Assembly (NCBI RefSeq): GCF_009362735.1
Contig: NZ_WHNP01000009.1
Span: forward strand, 124,001-188,000
Length of the DNA: 64,000 nt
Origin: Paraburkholderia franconis
GTDB lineage: Bacteria > Pseudomonadota > Gammaproteobacteria > Burkholderiales > Burkholderiaceae
Reading direction: 5' to 3'
This document shows positions 17,628 through 26,545 of this stretch, piece by piece; position 1 is the stretch's first letter, and every line of letters begins with the position of its first letter. The notes beneath the pieces are model-generated. The model saw nothing but the letters and a program-made list of their open reading frames with translations, had not been told where the DNA came from and made no database searches. A program made the translations under genes and the position numbers.

Positions 17628-18959
17628 CTAGCGTTCAGGACCGGCGAGCGCGGACTGATACCTGATCGATGAAACGACGCCAATGCGCCTAATCGGCTCC
17701 GGAGGTAGCCAGCTCGGGCCTTCCAGACTGAGCGCATCGGACAGTTGCGAAGACTGGGAACCCATGGCCATCTCACCCAATAACTTGCCGTATGTCGTTC
17801 CTTTCAGCACGCCCGCCCCATTGCAGCCCAATGACGCGAACAGGCCGGGACGCAGTTCTCCAAAGAACGTGGCGCCATTGCGAGTCAACGCCGTTGTCCC
17901 TCCCCACACATACTCAAAATCATGAGATTTCATGTTCGGATAGCGGCGCTGATAGCAGCTCGTCAACTGAGCCAGCGTATCGGAGGGGGCTTGCTCCCGC
18001 TCATAGGAGTAGGCGCTGCGCACCATGAAACGACCGCCCTGGACACGGCGCAATGTCGTGCCCAGGCGATTGGCCGGGATGACGCCCCACTCCTGGGTAT
18101 CGCCGAGCTTCTTCAGCTCGGACTCGGGCAGCTTGGGGGTGACGGCCGCATAGGTGAAGATCGTAATCAGTCTGTCGCGCAGAATGCCTAACGCTTTGGC
18201 GAATCCGTTGTTGGCCAAAATGACGCGATCAGCTGTGTATTCCGCCTCGGAGGTGGTGATCCGGAAAGGAGACGACTCGCTTAGCGCTATGACGGGTTCG
18301 CTCTCGACCAGAACGACGTTTGCGGGCTGACTGTCAGCCAGCCCCCGGATCAGTGCGGCAGGCTGGACGAAAACGTTATTGGGCGAATGAAACCCGTAAC
18401 GGTAGTAGCTGGTGCCGAGCTTTTCCCGCAGCGCGTCGCGATCGAACTCTTCGAAGTTCACGCCCCATTCACGGTATTGAGCCAACGATGCGCTGAGATT
18501 CTCTACGCCCGAATCGCTCGCTGCGGCGTGGAATTTTCCGGCCGGGTTCCAGTTGCAGTCAATTCGATGTTCGCGAACGAGTTGCTCAAGCCAACGCAGG
18601 CCTGCGTCGTACAAGCGAATCTGCTTGCGAGCGACTTCCAGTGGACTGGTGTGCCCACCCATTTTGGTGTTGTGAGGCAGATTGATAACGAAACCCGAAT
18701 TCCGACCGGATGAGCCTTCGCCGATGGTCGTGGCGTCAAGCACCAACACCGGCACGTCGGGCTGCATCTCTGCGATGCGGCGCGCGGCAGCAAGACCCGT
18801 GTATCCTCCGCCGATCACAATCGTTCCGAACCGCCGAATGCTCGTTCGAGAACTCTTCGGACGCTCGGGCAGCATCGCGTTCCAGCCCGAACCAAGTTGA
18901 TAGGTTGGGTATTTCCCGGCGGTCACGTCGGAAGTAGGGAGACCTCGTTGGATATGCAT
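17628..18959 (-). CDS. FAD-dependent amine oxidase, DAO family (PuuB-like)
   Basis: Protein of 443 residues of the D-amino-acid oxidase fold. The FAD dinucleotide site is VIGGGYTGLAAARRIAE near residue 50, with EGSSGRNSGF just after, and the C-terminal FAD contact is ASLGCNGAGVLKGT. The nearest familiar relatives are gamma-glutamylputrescine oxidases. It is co-directional with RidA immediately downstream and lies near a LysR gene. It may oxidise a secondary or primary amine formed in the surrounding betaine-type pathway; the substrate is not known. Confidence 0.82.
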   Translation of the reverse strand: MHIQRGLPTSDVTAGKYPTYQLGSGWNAMLPERPKSSRTSIRRFGTIVIGGGYTGLAAARRIAEMQPDVPVLVLDATTIGEGSSGRNSGFVINLPHNTKMGGHTSPLEVARKQIRLYDAGLRWLEQLVREHRIDCNWNPAGKFHAAASDSGVENLSASLAQYREWGVNFEEFDRDALREKLGTSYYRYGFHSPNNVFVQPAALIRGLADSQPANVVLVESEPVIALSESSPFRITTSEAEYTADRVILANNGFAKALGILRDRLITIFTYAAVTPKLPESELKKLGDTQEWGVIPANRLGTTLRRVQGGRFMVRSAYSYEREQAPSDTLAQLTSCYQRRYPNMKSHDFEYVWGGTTALTRNGATFFGELRPGLFASLGCNGAGVLKGTTYGKLLGEMAMGSQSSQLSDALSLEGPSWLPPEPIRRIGVVSSIRYQSALAGPER

Positions 18960-19312
18960 GGAATCACCGCTACGATCGAAACATCATTGCGCTCGCGCCT
19001 CGAGCGCCTGCGAGCGAACAGCGGACCGTGTCAAAGCCTGCGCCTCTTCGTACAAGGAAAAGGAAACGGGCTTCCTCGATGGTTTAGTCTCTTCTCATGA
19101 TGCCGAGGAAGCCGTGACATCCGCCTAATATCAGCAGCCCAAATGATGAGCTTCACTGCCGCTTGATTTTCTGGCGGGTACTACAGGCCGAAAGAAGATG
19201 CATTAATTACATGCATCGAACTGCCGCATACAGTGTGATCAGATGTCGTGGTCGTAGAACGTGATACAGAAGTGTGCGATCGACGGCGACATCATCACTT
19301 GGACTACCGTCG
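18960..19312. other. Intergenic region with a small palindrome
   Basis: This 353-base stretch lies between an amine oxidase gene and a LysR gene, both on the minus strand. No coding sequence is recognised. GATGCAT-N7-ATGCATC forms a perfect inverted repeat at 19197-19217, a possible operator or hairpin downstream of the LysR gene. Confidence 0.4.
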
Positions 19313-20227
19313 TCATTCCTCGCGCTCGGCATATCGGCCGGCTTCCGCAAGCAGCCAAAGCGCGAACGCCTGCAGTTGTGGCGAATTTTGCTTGGACTCA
19401 GGATAGACAAAGTAGTATCCCTTTTCGCTCTGTAGAGACATGCTGAACGGTAGCACCAGTTCCCCAGTCGCCACCTCGTGCGATACAAAGAACCGGGGAA
19501 CAAGTGCAATGCCCAGTCCGGCACGCGCCGCTTCGACGAGCATCGAGAACAGTTCATAACGCTGCCCCCGCATGCAGTCGACGTCATCAGCAATGCCTGC
19601 CTGCGCGAGCCATTGCCGCCATGCATCCGGTCTTGCTGACTGGTGAAGCAACGTAAACTTCGTGACGTCCTGAGGCTCGAGCGAGTTTCTCCCCTGTAAT
19701 AGCCGCGGACTGCAAACAGGCGTCATCTCCTCACCGAAGAGATAGGTCGTTATAGACCCGGGCCATACGGGGTCGCCGAAGTGAATAGCTGCGTCAAACG
19801 GCGTGTCTGTGAACAGGAATGGTTCGGCCCGTGTCGTCAGATTGACCGTAACGTGTTCATGCTCCGCGTAGAACTGTGGAAGCCGCGGAATCAGCCACCG
19901 CGTCGCGAACGTCGGAATGACGGCAAGCTCAAGAATCCCGCCGGCGTTCCGATGCGCCATTGCGGCCAGAGCATTGCGCTCTATCCGGTCAAGATCTTCG
20001 CGGACCTGCCTCGCATACACCTCACCTACCTCGGTCAGGCTGAGCCTCTTCTTCACACGGTTAAAAAGCGGTACACCCAGATAATCCTCCAGACTCGCTA
20101 CCTGACGACCGACGGCGCTCTGTGTCAAAGCCAGCTCCGCGGCGCTACGGGTGAAGCTCAGATGGCGCGCTGCTGCCTCAAAAGCGATCAGCGCTTCGAT
20201 ACTCGGGATTCTTCGCCTCACGTTCAT
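19313..20227 (-). CDS. LysR-family regulator, GcvA type
   Basis: Protein of 304 residues. The N-terminal winged helix (about 5-65) includes LSFTRSAAELALTQSAVGRQVASLED. The effector domain follows, with the GcvA-subfamily pattern ATRWLIPRLPQFYAEHEHV. It is divergent from the radical SAM aminomutase gene, 253 bases away, and downstream it faces the amine oxidase-ridA pair. It most likely regulates one or both of these; no operator is proven. Confidence 0.88.
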   Translation of the reverse strand: MNVRRRIPSIEALIAFEAAARHLSFTRSAAELALTQSAVGRQVASLEDYLGVPLFNRVKKRLSLTEVGEVYARQVREDLDRIERNALAAMAHRNAGGILELAVIPTFATRWLIPRLPQFYAEHEHVTVNLTTRAEPFLFTDTPFDAAIHFGDPVWPGSITTYLFGEEMTPVCSPRLLQGRNSLEPQDVTKFTLLHQSARPDAWRQWLAQAGIADDVDCMRGQRYELFSMLVEAARAGLGIALVPRFFVSHEVATGELVLPFSMSLQSEKGYYFVYPESKQNSPQLQAFALWLLAEAGRYAEREE

Positions 20228-20480
20228 TCCTCAAACGCACAACGTTGCGAGTTTATATCGTTTGCTGCCCGCCGACCATGAAGTAACAATGATTTCCATG
20301 ACATACGGGAAGTGCCCGGTCCCATTGCCTTCAATTGCTTCTGCCAGCTCTCTGGTCATCCGGATGAGTGGGGCCTCGCTATAGCGGTCGCTTCTGTCCA
20401 CAAGGCCTCTAGCGCGTGCGAATGACATCGTTGATTTGCATTCCTATTTATACGACTCTCTACTTTACAAAGGATGCTTC

Positions 20481-21887
20481 ATGACTTCCGATTTTCTTCC
20501 TGCAAAGTTCAAGCCTTATACCCGCCAAACGATCAGCCAGGCGCCTCAATGGCAGCTACTCCCGGAAGAACTTCGCGAAGCCGTACAGGTTGTCTCCCGG
20601 GTCATGCCGTTCCGAACCAACCAGTACGTGATGGACGAACTGATCGACTGGAACAATGTCCCCGACGATCCGATCTACCGTCTGACGTTCCCGCATCAGG
20701 ACATGCTTTCTCCATCCGACTATGCGAACCTTAGAGAACTCGTACTGGTGAAGAAGGATAACGCCGCCATCGACGATGCAGTTCGTCGCATCCGGCTGGC
20801 GATGAATCCCCATCCCGCCGGCCAGATGACGCACAACGTGCCTTTTATGAACGGCCAGCCAGTGAGTGGTTTGCAGCACAAATACAGAGAGACGGTTCTC
20901 TTCTTTCCCAGTGCCGGGCAGACATGTCACGCATACTGCACCTTCTGTTTCCGCTGGCCGCAATTCGTCGGCATGGACGATCTGAAATTCGATGCGCGTG
21001 AATCGAGCGAACTGGTCGCCTATCTGAAGCTGCATCCCGAGGTTACCGACGTGCTGATCACCGGGGGCGACCCGCTCATCATGAACACTCGTTCGCTCGC
21101 TGGTTATATCGAGCCCCTGCTCGTCCCCGAGCTCGCGCACATCCAGAATATCCGTATCGGCACGAAGTCCGTTGCCTATTGGCCTCAGCGCTTCGTGACG
21201 GACAAGGATTCGGATGATCTGCTGCGGCTGTTCGAAAAGGTCGTCGCCGCCGGTAAAAACCTGGCGATCATGGGACACTACAATCACCCGGCCGAGCTTC
21301 GAACCGCTATCGCGCAGCGGGCCGTGAAGCGAATCGTATCGACGGGTGCGACGCTGCGCATGCAGGCCCCATTGATCCGCCATATCAACGAAGATCCGAA
21401 GGGCTGGGTAGAACTTTGGACAACGGGCGTAAGGCTGGGTGCCGTTCCTTACTACATGTTTGTCGAACGGGATACAGGCCCGAGCCACTACTTCCAGTTG
21501 CCGCTCGCGCGGGCATATGAGATCTTCCAGTCCGCCTACAGTTCCGTATCAGGCCTGGCTCGCACGGTCCGTGGACCTTCGATGAGCGCATTCCCGGGCA
21601 AGGTCGTGATAGACGGCATCGTCGAGATCGCTGGCGAAAAGGTGTTCGCGCTGCAGTTCCTGCAAGCGCGGAAGCCCGAGTGGGTCCGTCGTCCGTTCTA
21701 TGCGAAGTTCGATCCCGATGCGACGTGGCTCCATGATCTCGTTCCTGCATTCGGAGAAAGGAAGTTCTTCTTTGAAACCGAAACGGATGCACCGCACAAA
21801 ACCCTGCAGCTTGTCACGAGACACACGGGCCGATATGTGCCGGACGCGACGTCAGAGACGCCGCAGCCACTCGCGATTGAAGCGTAA
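20481..21887 (+). CDS. Lysine 2,3-aminomutase family radical SAM enzyme
   Basis: Protein of 468 residues. The radical SAM cluster motif CHAYCTFC has Cys149, 153 and 156. TGGDPL (194-199) is the SAM/PLP phosphate contact typical of KamA. MGHYNHP (264-270) matches the family's HFNHP segment, and Lys374 in SAFPGKVV is the expected PLP lysine. These enzymes move an amino group between carbons 2 and 3. The sequence around the motifs differs from classical KamA and from EpmB, so the substrate amino acid is uncertain. A ferredoxin gene follows 56 bases downstream and could supply the electron. The ATG at 20481 has an AAGGATG site. Confidence 0.85.
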   Translation: MTSDFLPAKFKPYTRQTISQAPQWQLLPEELREAVQVVSRVMPFRTNQYVMDELIDWNNVPDDPIYRLTFPHQDMLSPSDYANLRELVLVKKDNAAIDDAVRRIRLAMNPHPAGQMTHNVPFMNGQPVSGLQHKYRETVLFFPSAGQTCHAYCTFCFRWPQFVGMDDLKFDARESSELVAYLKLHPEVTDVLITGGDPLIMNTRSLAGYIEPLLVPELAHIQNIRIGTKSVAYWPQRFVTDKDSDDLLRLFEKVVAAGKNLAIMGHYNHPAELRTAIAQRAVKRIVSTGATLRMQAPLIRHINEDPKGWVELWTTGVRLGAVPYYMFVERDTGPSHYFQLPLARAYEIFQSAYSSVSGLARTVRGPSMSAFPGKVVIDGIVEIAGEKVFALQFLQARKPEWVRRPFYAKFDPDATWLHDLVPAFGERKFFFETETDAPHKTLQLVTRHTGRYVPDATSETPQPLAIEA

Positions 21888-21943
21888 CTTCGCGGCCCGC
21901 CTGCGCGGGCCACAGCCCGATTCATTCCACGCCCGGAGGAGAA

Positions 21944-22282
21944 ATGGCGTACGTTGTAACCGAGAGCTGCATCCAGTGCCGCTATACGGACTGTGTCGAG
22001 GTCTGTCCGACCGACTGCTTTCGCGAAGGTCCAAACTTTCTCGTCATCGATCCGGATGAATGCATCGATTGCGGCGTCTGTGCCCCCGAGTGCCCGGTCG
22101 ATGCCATCGCGCCGGCCGAGGAGATCGTTGGCAGCGAGCAGCACGCTTTCATCGAACTCAACGCCTCGCTCGCAAAAGAATGGCCAGCGATCACAACCCG
22201 GCATTCCCCTCTACCCGACGCCGACGAGTGGAAGGACGTGCGCTCCAAGCTATCTCATCTCGCTCGCGACACGGTAATTTAA
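21944..22282 (+). CDS. 7Fe ferredoxin, FdxA type
   Basis: Protein of 112 residues. The first cluster motif is CIQCRYTDCVEVCP and the second is CIDCGVCAPECP, giving the [3Fe-4S]/[4Fe-4S] pattern of FdxA ferredoxins. A GGAGGAG site lies just before the ATG at 21944. It directly follows the KamA-like gene on the same strand, so it is a good candidate reductant for that radical SAM enzyme. A Rieske oxygenase gene 1.8 kb further on is another possible partner, although that gene has its own reductase type elsewhere in the locus. Confidence 0.92.
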   Translation: MAYVVTESCIQCRYTDCVEVCPTDCFREGPNFLVIDPDECIDCGVCAPECPVDAIAPAEEIVGSEQHAFIELNASLAKEWPAITTRHSPLPDADEWKDVRSKLSHLARDTVI

Positions 22283-22363
22283 CCGTCACGTTGCGTCAGC
22301 AGCGCCTGCGCCCCCCGTCGCATCACGACGATGTAGGCGCGGGCCGCCATGATGCAAACGCAT

Positions 22364-22657
22364 TTAGTTCAACTCACCCTGCAGAACCAGCAACTCCCGT
22401 TTCGACGCCTGTAACGCAAATTTTGCGGCGTCCTGATAGGCCGCGTCTGCGTAGCACGCCTTCGCCTGTTCATAGGATGGAAATTCGACAACGACCACTC
22501 GCGTGGTCGTTTGCGCCTCTTTAAGCACGGCATGCGTATCAAGAACCCTAACCTTCGCGTCGTACTTTGTGGCAATAGGTGCCCATAGCTCACCATATCG
22601 CTTTTGCGCATCGGTATCTTTGATATCTTCGCCTAAAATGAGCCAATAGCCTTTCAT
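22364..22657 (-). CDS. DUF1330 family protein
   Basis: Small protein of 97 residues, a dimeric alpha-beta barrel fold by family. It begins MKGYWLILGEDI and has VVVVEFPSYEQAKACYADAAYQ near the middle, the DUF1330 hallmark. It is convergent with the ferredoxin gene. No function is established for the family; it often lies in catabolic clusters. Confidence 0.85.
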   Translation of the reverse strand: MKGYWLILGEDIKDTDAQKRYGELWAPIATKYDAKVRVLDTHAVLKEAQTTTRVVVVEFPSYEQAKACYADAAYQDAAKFALQASKRELLVLQGELN

Positions 22658-22846
22658 CTGTTTTCCTCGAGTAGACGTCTGCCTGTTTCTATTCGTGACC
22701 AGAATCTCCAGGCGCTGGTCCAGCCACGCAACGCTTCGCGCATCATAGTTATCGTTCAGAGCACACTCAACTTTTCTCGTCGCATCGCTTCAAGTTATTG
22801 CCGTTGCTCCGCACTCGTGCGGTCATTCAGTGCCACGTGTATCCAG

Positions 22847-23773
22847 TCAGATCGGAGACGGATCTTCGTTCAGCCATTCGATGAGTCCGGTGATGGATGA
22901 AGTGATCGATCTGCCGTGTGGCACGACGATGTAATATCCGTCCCGCATCTTGCATGTACCCGTCTCCAGTCTCACCAACTCGCCTGATACCAGGAGATCA
23001 TGGACCAGCCGCCCCCAGCCGAGCGCAATGCCCTGGCCGTACCGGGCGGCCTGCACGGCGTCGGTGTAAATGCTGCACCGGAGCGCATAGTTAAGCTTTG
23101 CAGGACGGTGTCCCACAGACGTAAACCACTCGTCCCATCCCATCCATCCCTCGGATGTCGAGTCTGATTCGACCAGTGGAAGTTGTGCCAGCGCGTCAAG
23201 GGACTGAGGCGCAGCGTTTTCCCGCAGCCAGCGCGGCGAACATACGGGAAAGACTTCTTCATCGAAGAGCAACGTCGATGAACCGTCTCCCCACGTGCCA
23301 TCACCGAACCTGACGGCTACATCCACCTCGTTATGCCGTAGATCAGCGGTGAACATTTGGGTCGTCAACCGGAGCTTCAACCGTGGCTGTAGCTTCTTCA
23401 GATTCGCCAGCCGCGGGAGAAGACGAAGCTGAGAGAAGGCGGCGGTGGACGCAAGAACCAGTTCCTGCTGTTCGATCCCGGTAGACAGACGATCGAAGAC
23501 GCCCGCGATCTTCTGCATCGACTCGGCGACGACGAGGTAAAGCGATTCCCCCTCGACAGTAAGCGATATCGACCGGTGCAATCGATGAAAGAGCTTTACG
23601 CCGAGCGTCTCTTCAAGAAACCTGACCTGCCGGCTCACCGCGGCTTGGCTCACCCCTAGTTCCGCTGCCGCATTTGTGAAGCTCGAGAGACGCGCAACCG
23701 CCTCGAATTCGACGAGCGCGGTCATTGACGGAATGATCCGTCGGTATCCCTTGGGACCTCGTGTAATTTTCAT
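22847..23773 (-). CDS. LysR-family regulator, GcvA type
   Basis: Protein of 308 residues. The helix-turn-helix contains SSFTNAAAELGVSQAAVSRQVRFLEE, followed by the long linker helix and the effector domain. The start at 23773 (MKITRGPKG) gives the normal N-terminus. It is divergent from the Rieske oxygenase gene, 346 bases away, and is the likely regulator of it. A truncated paralogue with about 60 percent identity by eye lies at 53978-54380 near the reductase gene, which suggests that a duplicated regulator once sat beside each half of the oxygenase system. Confidence 0.9.
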   Translation of the reverse strand: MKITRGPKGYRRIIPSMTALVEFEAVARLSSFTNAAAELGVSQAAVSRQVRFLEETLGVKLFHRLHRSISLTVEGESLYLVVAESMQKIAGVFDRLSTGIEQQELVLASTAAFSQLRLLPRLANLKKLQPRLKLRLTTQMFTADLRHNEVDVAVRFGDGTWGDGSSTLLFDEEVFPVCSPRWLRENAAPQSLDALAQLPLVESDSTSEGWMGWDEWFTSVGHRPAKLNYALRCSIYTDAVQAARYGQGIALGWGRLVHDLLVSGELVRLETGTCKMRDGYYIVVPHGRSITSSITGLIEWLNEDPSPI

Positions 23774-24119
23774 CTCTGACTGTCTCTGCTCGAGTAATGA
23801 AGCGCAATCCAACCCTCGCACATGTTGCGAGAATGCCCGGGTTTTCCCCGAAGCGGATCAGCTAATCGGCGCCGGTTCCCCAAACCGCGAGAGCGGATCT
23901 CGCGCCTCGCGCGCCGATCGAGAGACGGACATTCCGGCGACAGTGAAGCCGCCGCCGACCGCACGTGCCCGCTGGCTGGCGAGCGTAAAGTTTCGCATAA
24001 CATAGAGTAATACCAACAGCACATTAAAGGCCGTTGACGCTCCAAATTTGCACTTCAATACTGGCATTGTGGCTTTACGCCTTCGCCCCGCCGAAATACA
24101 ACGTGATTGGAGCAAAAAC

Positions 24120-25379
24120 GTGTCTGTCATCCCCGTCAAAACCCATCGTGAACTGCTGGACAGCCGGGTGCCCGGCTGCGGATTCTTCGGCGAAATTTTC
24201 AGCCGCCAGGACGTCTTCGAAAACGATCTGGATGTCTTCTTCAACAAACTCTGGATTCTTGTTGGCGTCACCGCCGACGTACCCGAACCCGGTGACGTGT
24301 CGACCGTGGAGATCGGCAAAGCATCGATCATGATCGTTCGCGACGACGATGAGAACATCCGCACGTACCGGAACGTCTGCCGCCATCGCGGATCGCGCAT
24401 CATGAAGCAGCCCGGAAAGGCGAGCGTGGGCATGCTGGTTTGTCCTTATCACCAGTGGACCTACGACCTCGATGGCAGCCTGAAGCACACCTCGCACATG
24501 GGCAAGGATTTCGACGCGAAATGCCGGAGCCTGATCCCGGTTCACACGAAGGTGGTCGGCGCGCATATTTTCGTGTGTCTGTCCGACGAGCCGCCGGCCG
24601 ACATCGCAAAGCTGGAAGAAGTCATGACGCCCCGCTTCGCGCCGCATCAGATGCAACGCACGAAGATCGCTTTCGAGTCCGAGCTCATCGAGAATGGCAA
24701 CTGGAAGCTGGTGATGGAGAACAATCGCGAGTGCTACCACTGCGAAGGAACTCACCCCGAGTTGACCAACTCGTTCCTCCCGGAAGATTTCGGCTTCTGT
24801 CCGGACGGTCTCGGAGAAGAAGAGATGGCTTCGTATCACGCCTATGTGGCGCGCAACGCGGCAAACAAGGAGAACTGGGAAAGCGAAGGCTATATCTGTT
24901 CGACCTTCGAGTCGCTCGACGAAAGCGTTCATACGAACTTCCGCACGCAGCGGCTCGTGATCGCCGGAAGCAACGAATCGCAAACGATGAGTACCAAAGT
25001 GGCCAGCACCAGGCTCATGGGAGACCTCACGCGCCGCGATCTCGGTGACGTTCATATGTGGAGCCACAACTCGTGGACCCATGTGATGAGTGACCATTCG
25101 ATTGTCGCTTTCATTCTTCCGATCGCACCGGACAAGACGCTCGTTCGTACGAAATGGCTCGTTCACGAAGACGCCGTGGAGGGCGTCGATTACGACGTGA
25201 AGACCCTCACTGAAGTGTGGCTGGCAACCAACCAGCAGGATGCCGACCTTGTCCAAGGCACTCACAGTGGCACGCAGGACCCTGCTTACGTCCCCGGACC
25301 CTACTCGAAGTACACGGAGGCGGCGCTCGATCAGTTCTGCCGGTGGTATGACGCCAAACTGAAGGAACAAGGCATCTGA
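24120..25379 (+). CDS. Rieske oxygenase alpha subunit, betaine demethylase type (GbcA/Stc2-like)
   Basis: Protein of 419 residues. The Rieske [2Fe-2S] ligands are in CRHRGSRIM and CPYHQW (near residues 85-110). The mononuclear iron site includes NNRECYHCEGTHPE and a later Asp in TNQQDADLV. This group includes glycine-betaine demethylase GbcA and stachydrine demethylase Stc2, which remove an N-methyl group as formaldehyde. A GTG start at 24120 preceded by GGAG fits the family N-terminus better than an upstream ATG at 24048. The matching hybrid reductase is at 54772 and formaldehyde dehydrogenase at 57351. The exact betaine is not determined. Confidence 0.85.
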   Translation: MSVIPVKTHRELLDSRVPGCGFFGEIFSRQDVFENDLDVFFNKLWILVGVTADVPEPGDVSTVEIGKASIMIVRDDDENIRTYRNVCRHRGSRIMKQPGKASVGMLVCPYHQWTYDLDGSLKHTSHMGKDFDAKCRSLIPVHTKVVGAHIFVCLSDEPPADIAKLEEVMTPRFAPHQMQRTKIAFESELIENGNWKLVMENNRECYHCEGTHPELTNSFLPEDFGFCPDGLGEEEMASYHAYVARNAANKENWESEGYICSTFESLDESVHTNFRTQRLVIAGSNESQTMSTKVASTRLMGDLTRRDLGDVHMWSHNSWTHVMSDHSIVAFILPIAPDKTLVRTKWLVHEDAVEGVDYDVKTLTEVWLATNQQDADLVQGTHSGTQDPAYVPGPYSKYTEAALDQFCRWYDAKLKEQGI

Positions 25380-25457
25380 CCGCCTGCCGGCGTCAGGTCG
25401 AACAGCACCTGACGCCAGCCAATCGCCCGGTGGCACAAACGCTATCAGGCCCGTCAC

Positions 25458-26432
25458 CTACCTGGTGGCGCGCCCAAACGAACGCACCCTCTCCATGACG
25501 TCGTCCGGGACGTCGATCTCACGCACCTTGATGTGGCTGCCCGGAATGCGGACACCCGCTTGCGCCAGTCTGTCGATCTGTGTGGCGATGCGCGCTTCGA
25601 AGCCTTCCGCAAAGACGTCGGCCTTCAGGGCCACGAGGAAAAGCCCCACTCCGGGCGTCTCGCTTCCTTCCGCATAATGCGGCGCGTCCATTGACCAGTT
25701 GGCCCCGGTCATGCCTGCCGCAAGAATCTCCATCATCATCGCGATGTTGGCTCCCCGGGCACCACCGAATGCCAACAACAGGCCCTTGATGGCCGCTTTC
25801 GCGTCGGTGGTTGGCGCGCCCTGTTCATCTACCGCCCAGCCCTCAGCGAGGGTCTCTCCGGCTTCGGCAGCTCTTCGAACATTGACGAACGCAGTGGCAC
25901 TCGACGCCTGGTCGATGACGAGAGGCCGATCGTTCGCGACTGGCGCAGCGAACGACACGGGATTGGTGCCGTAAATGGCCTTTCCGCTTTCGAGCGTGGT
26001 CATCTGGGCCGTCGCATTGCACGTCCCCAGCGCAACAAGACCTGCTTCCGCGAGCCGCCGCGTGTAGTAGCCAAGCTCACCGACTGTAAAGCTGTTGGAT
26101 ATGGCGAGCGCGACGACGCCGTATGTTTTCGCTCTTTCGACGACCTCATCGAAGACGCGATCGTATGCGAGCTGTGCAATTCCGCGCTGCGCGTCAACTC
26201 GCACGGCCGCCTGGGCCGGAAAGGTGACCTGCGGCTCGGCATTCAACGCAATTCTGCCCTTCACAAAGCCGTCCAGATAGTCCGGAAGGTGCGCAAAGCC
26301 AACGGCCTTGCTGCCGGCAAGCTCGGCCGATATCACTGCCTCGGTGAGCGAATGAGCGATCGCCTCATTTGCTCCGGCCGTCGTGATCGCCTCGTACGCT
26401 ATCTGCCGCGCTACTTCACTCTCGTATCTCAT
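25458..26432 (-). CDS. Malate/L-lactate dehydrogenase family oxidoreductase, pyrroline-2-carboxylate reductase type
   Basis: Protein of 324 residues of the NAD(P)-dependent Ldh2/YlbC fold, unlike classical Rossmann lactate dehydrogenases. Recognisable segments are GFAHLPDY, GTNPVSFAAP and the C-terminal IPGSHIK. The usual catalytic His in the SNHFG pattern is absent; the equivalent reads NSFTVG. Members of this family reduce delta1-pyrroline-2-carboxylate or delta1-piperideine-2-carboxylate to proline or pipecolate. It lies beside a proline-racemase family gene on the same strand, as in hydroxyproline dehydratase pairs. The start at 26432 is the family-like one. Confidence 0.8.
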   Translation of the reverse strand: MRYESEVARQIAYEAITTAGANEAIAHSLTEAVISAELAGSKAVGFAHLPDYLDGFVKGRIALNAEPQVTFPAQAAVRVDAQRGIAQLAYDRVFDEVVERAKTYGVVALAISNSFTVGELGYYTRRLAEAGLVALGTCNATAQMTTLESGKAIYGTNPVSFAAPVANDRPLVIDQASSATAFVNVRRAAEAGETLAEGWAVDEQGAPTTDAKAAIKGLLLAFGGARGANIAMMMEILAAGMTGANWSMDAPHYAEGSETPGVGLFLVALKADVFAEGFEARIATQIDRLAQAGVRIPGSHIKVREIDVPDDVMERVRSFGRATR

Positions 26433-26545
26433 AGTCTCATCACCCAAGTGCAAGCGGTGGACGAGCCGAGCCGCGGCACGGCGCGGCACTCGTATCGTCC
26501 AAATGCATGCTGGCGCCTCCCGCGGTCCGACATGACCGCGATGCG

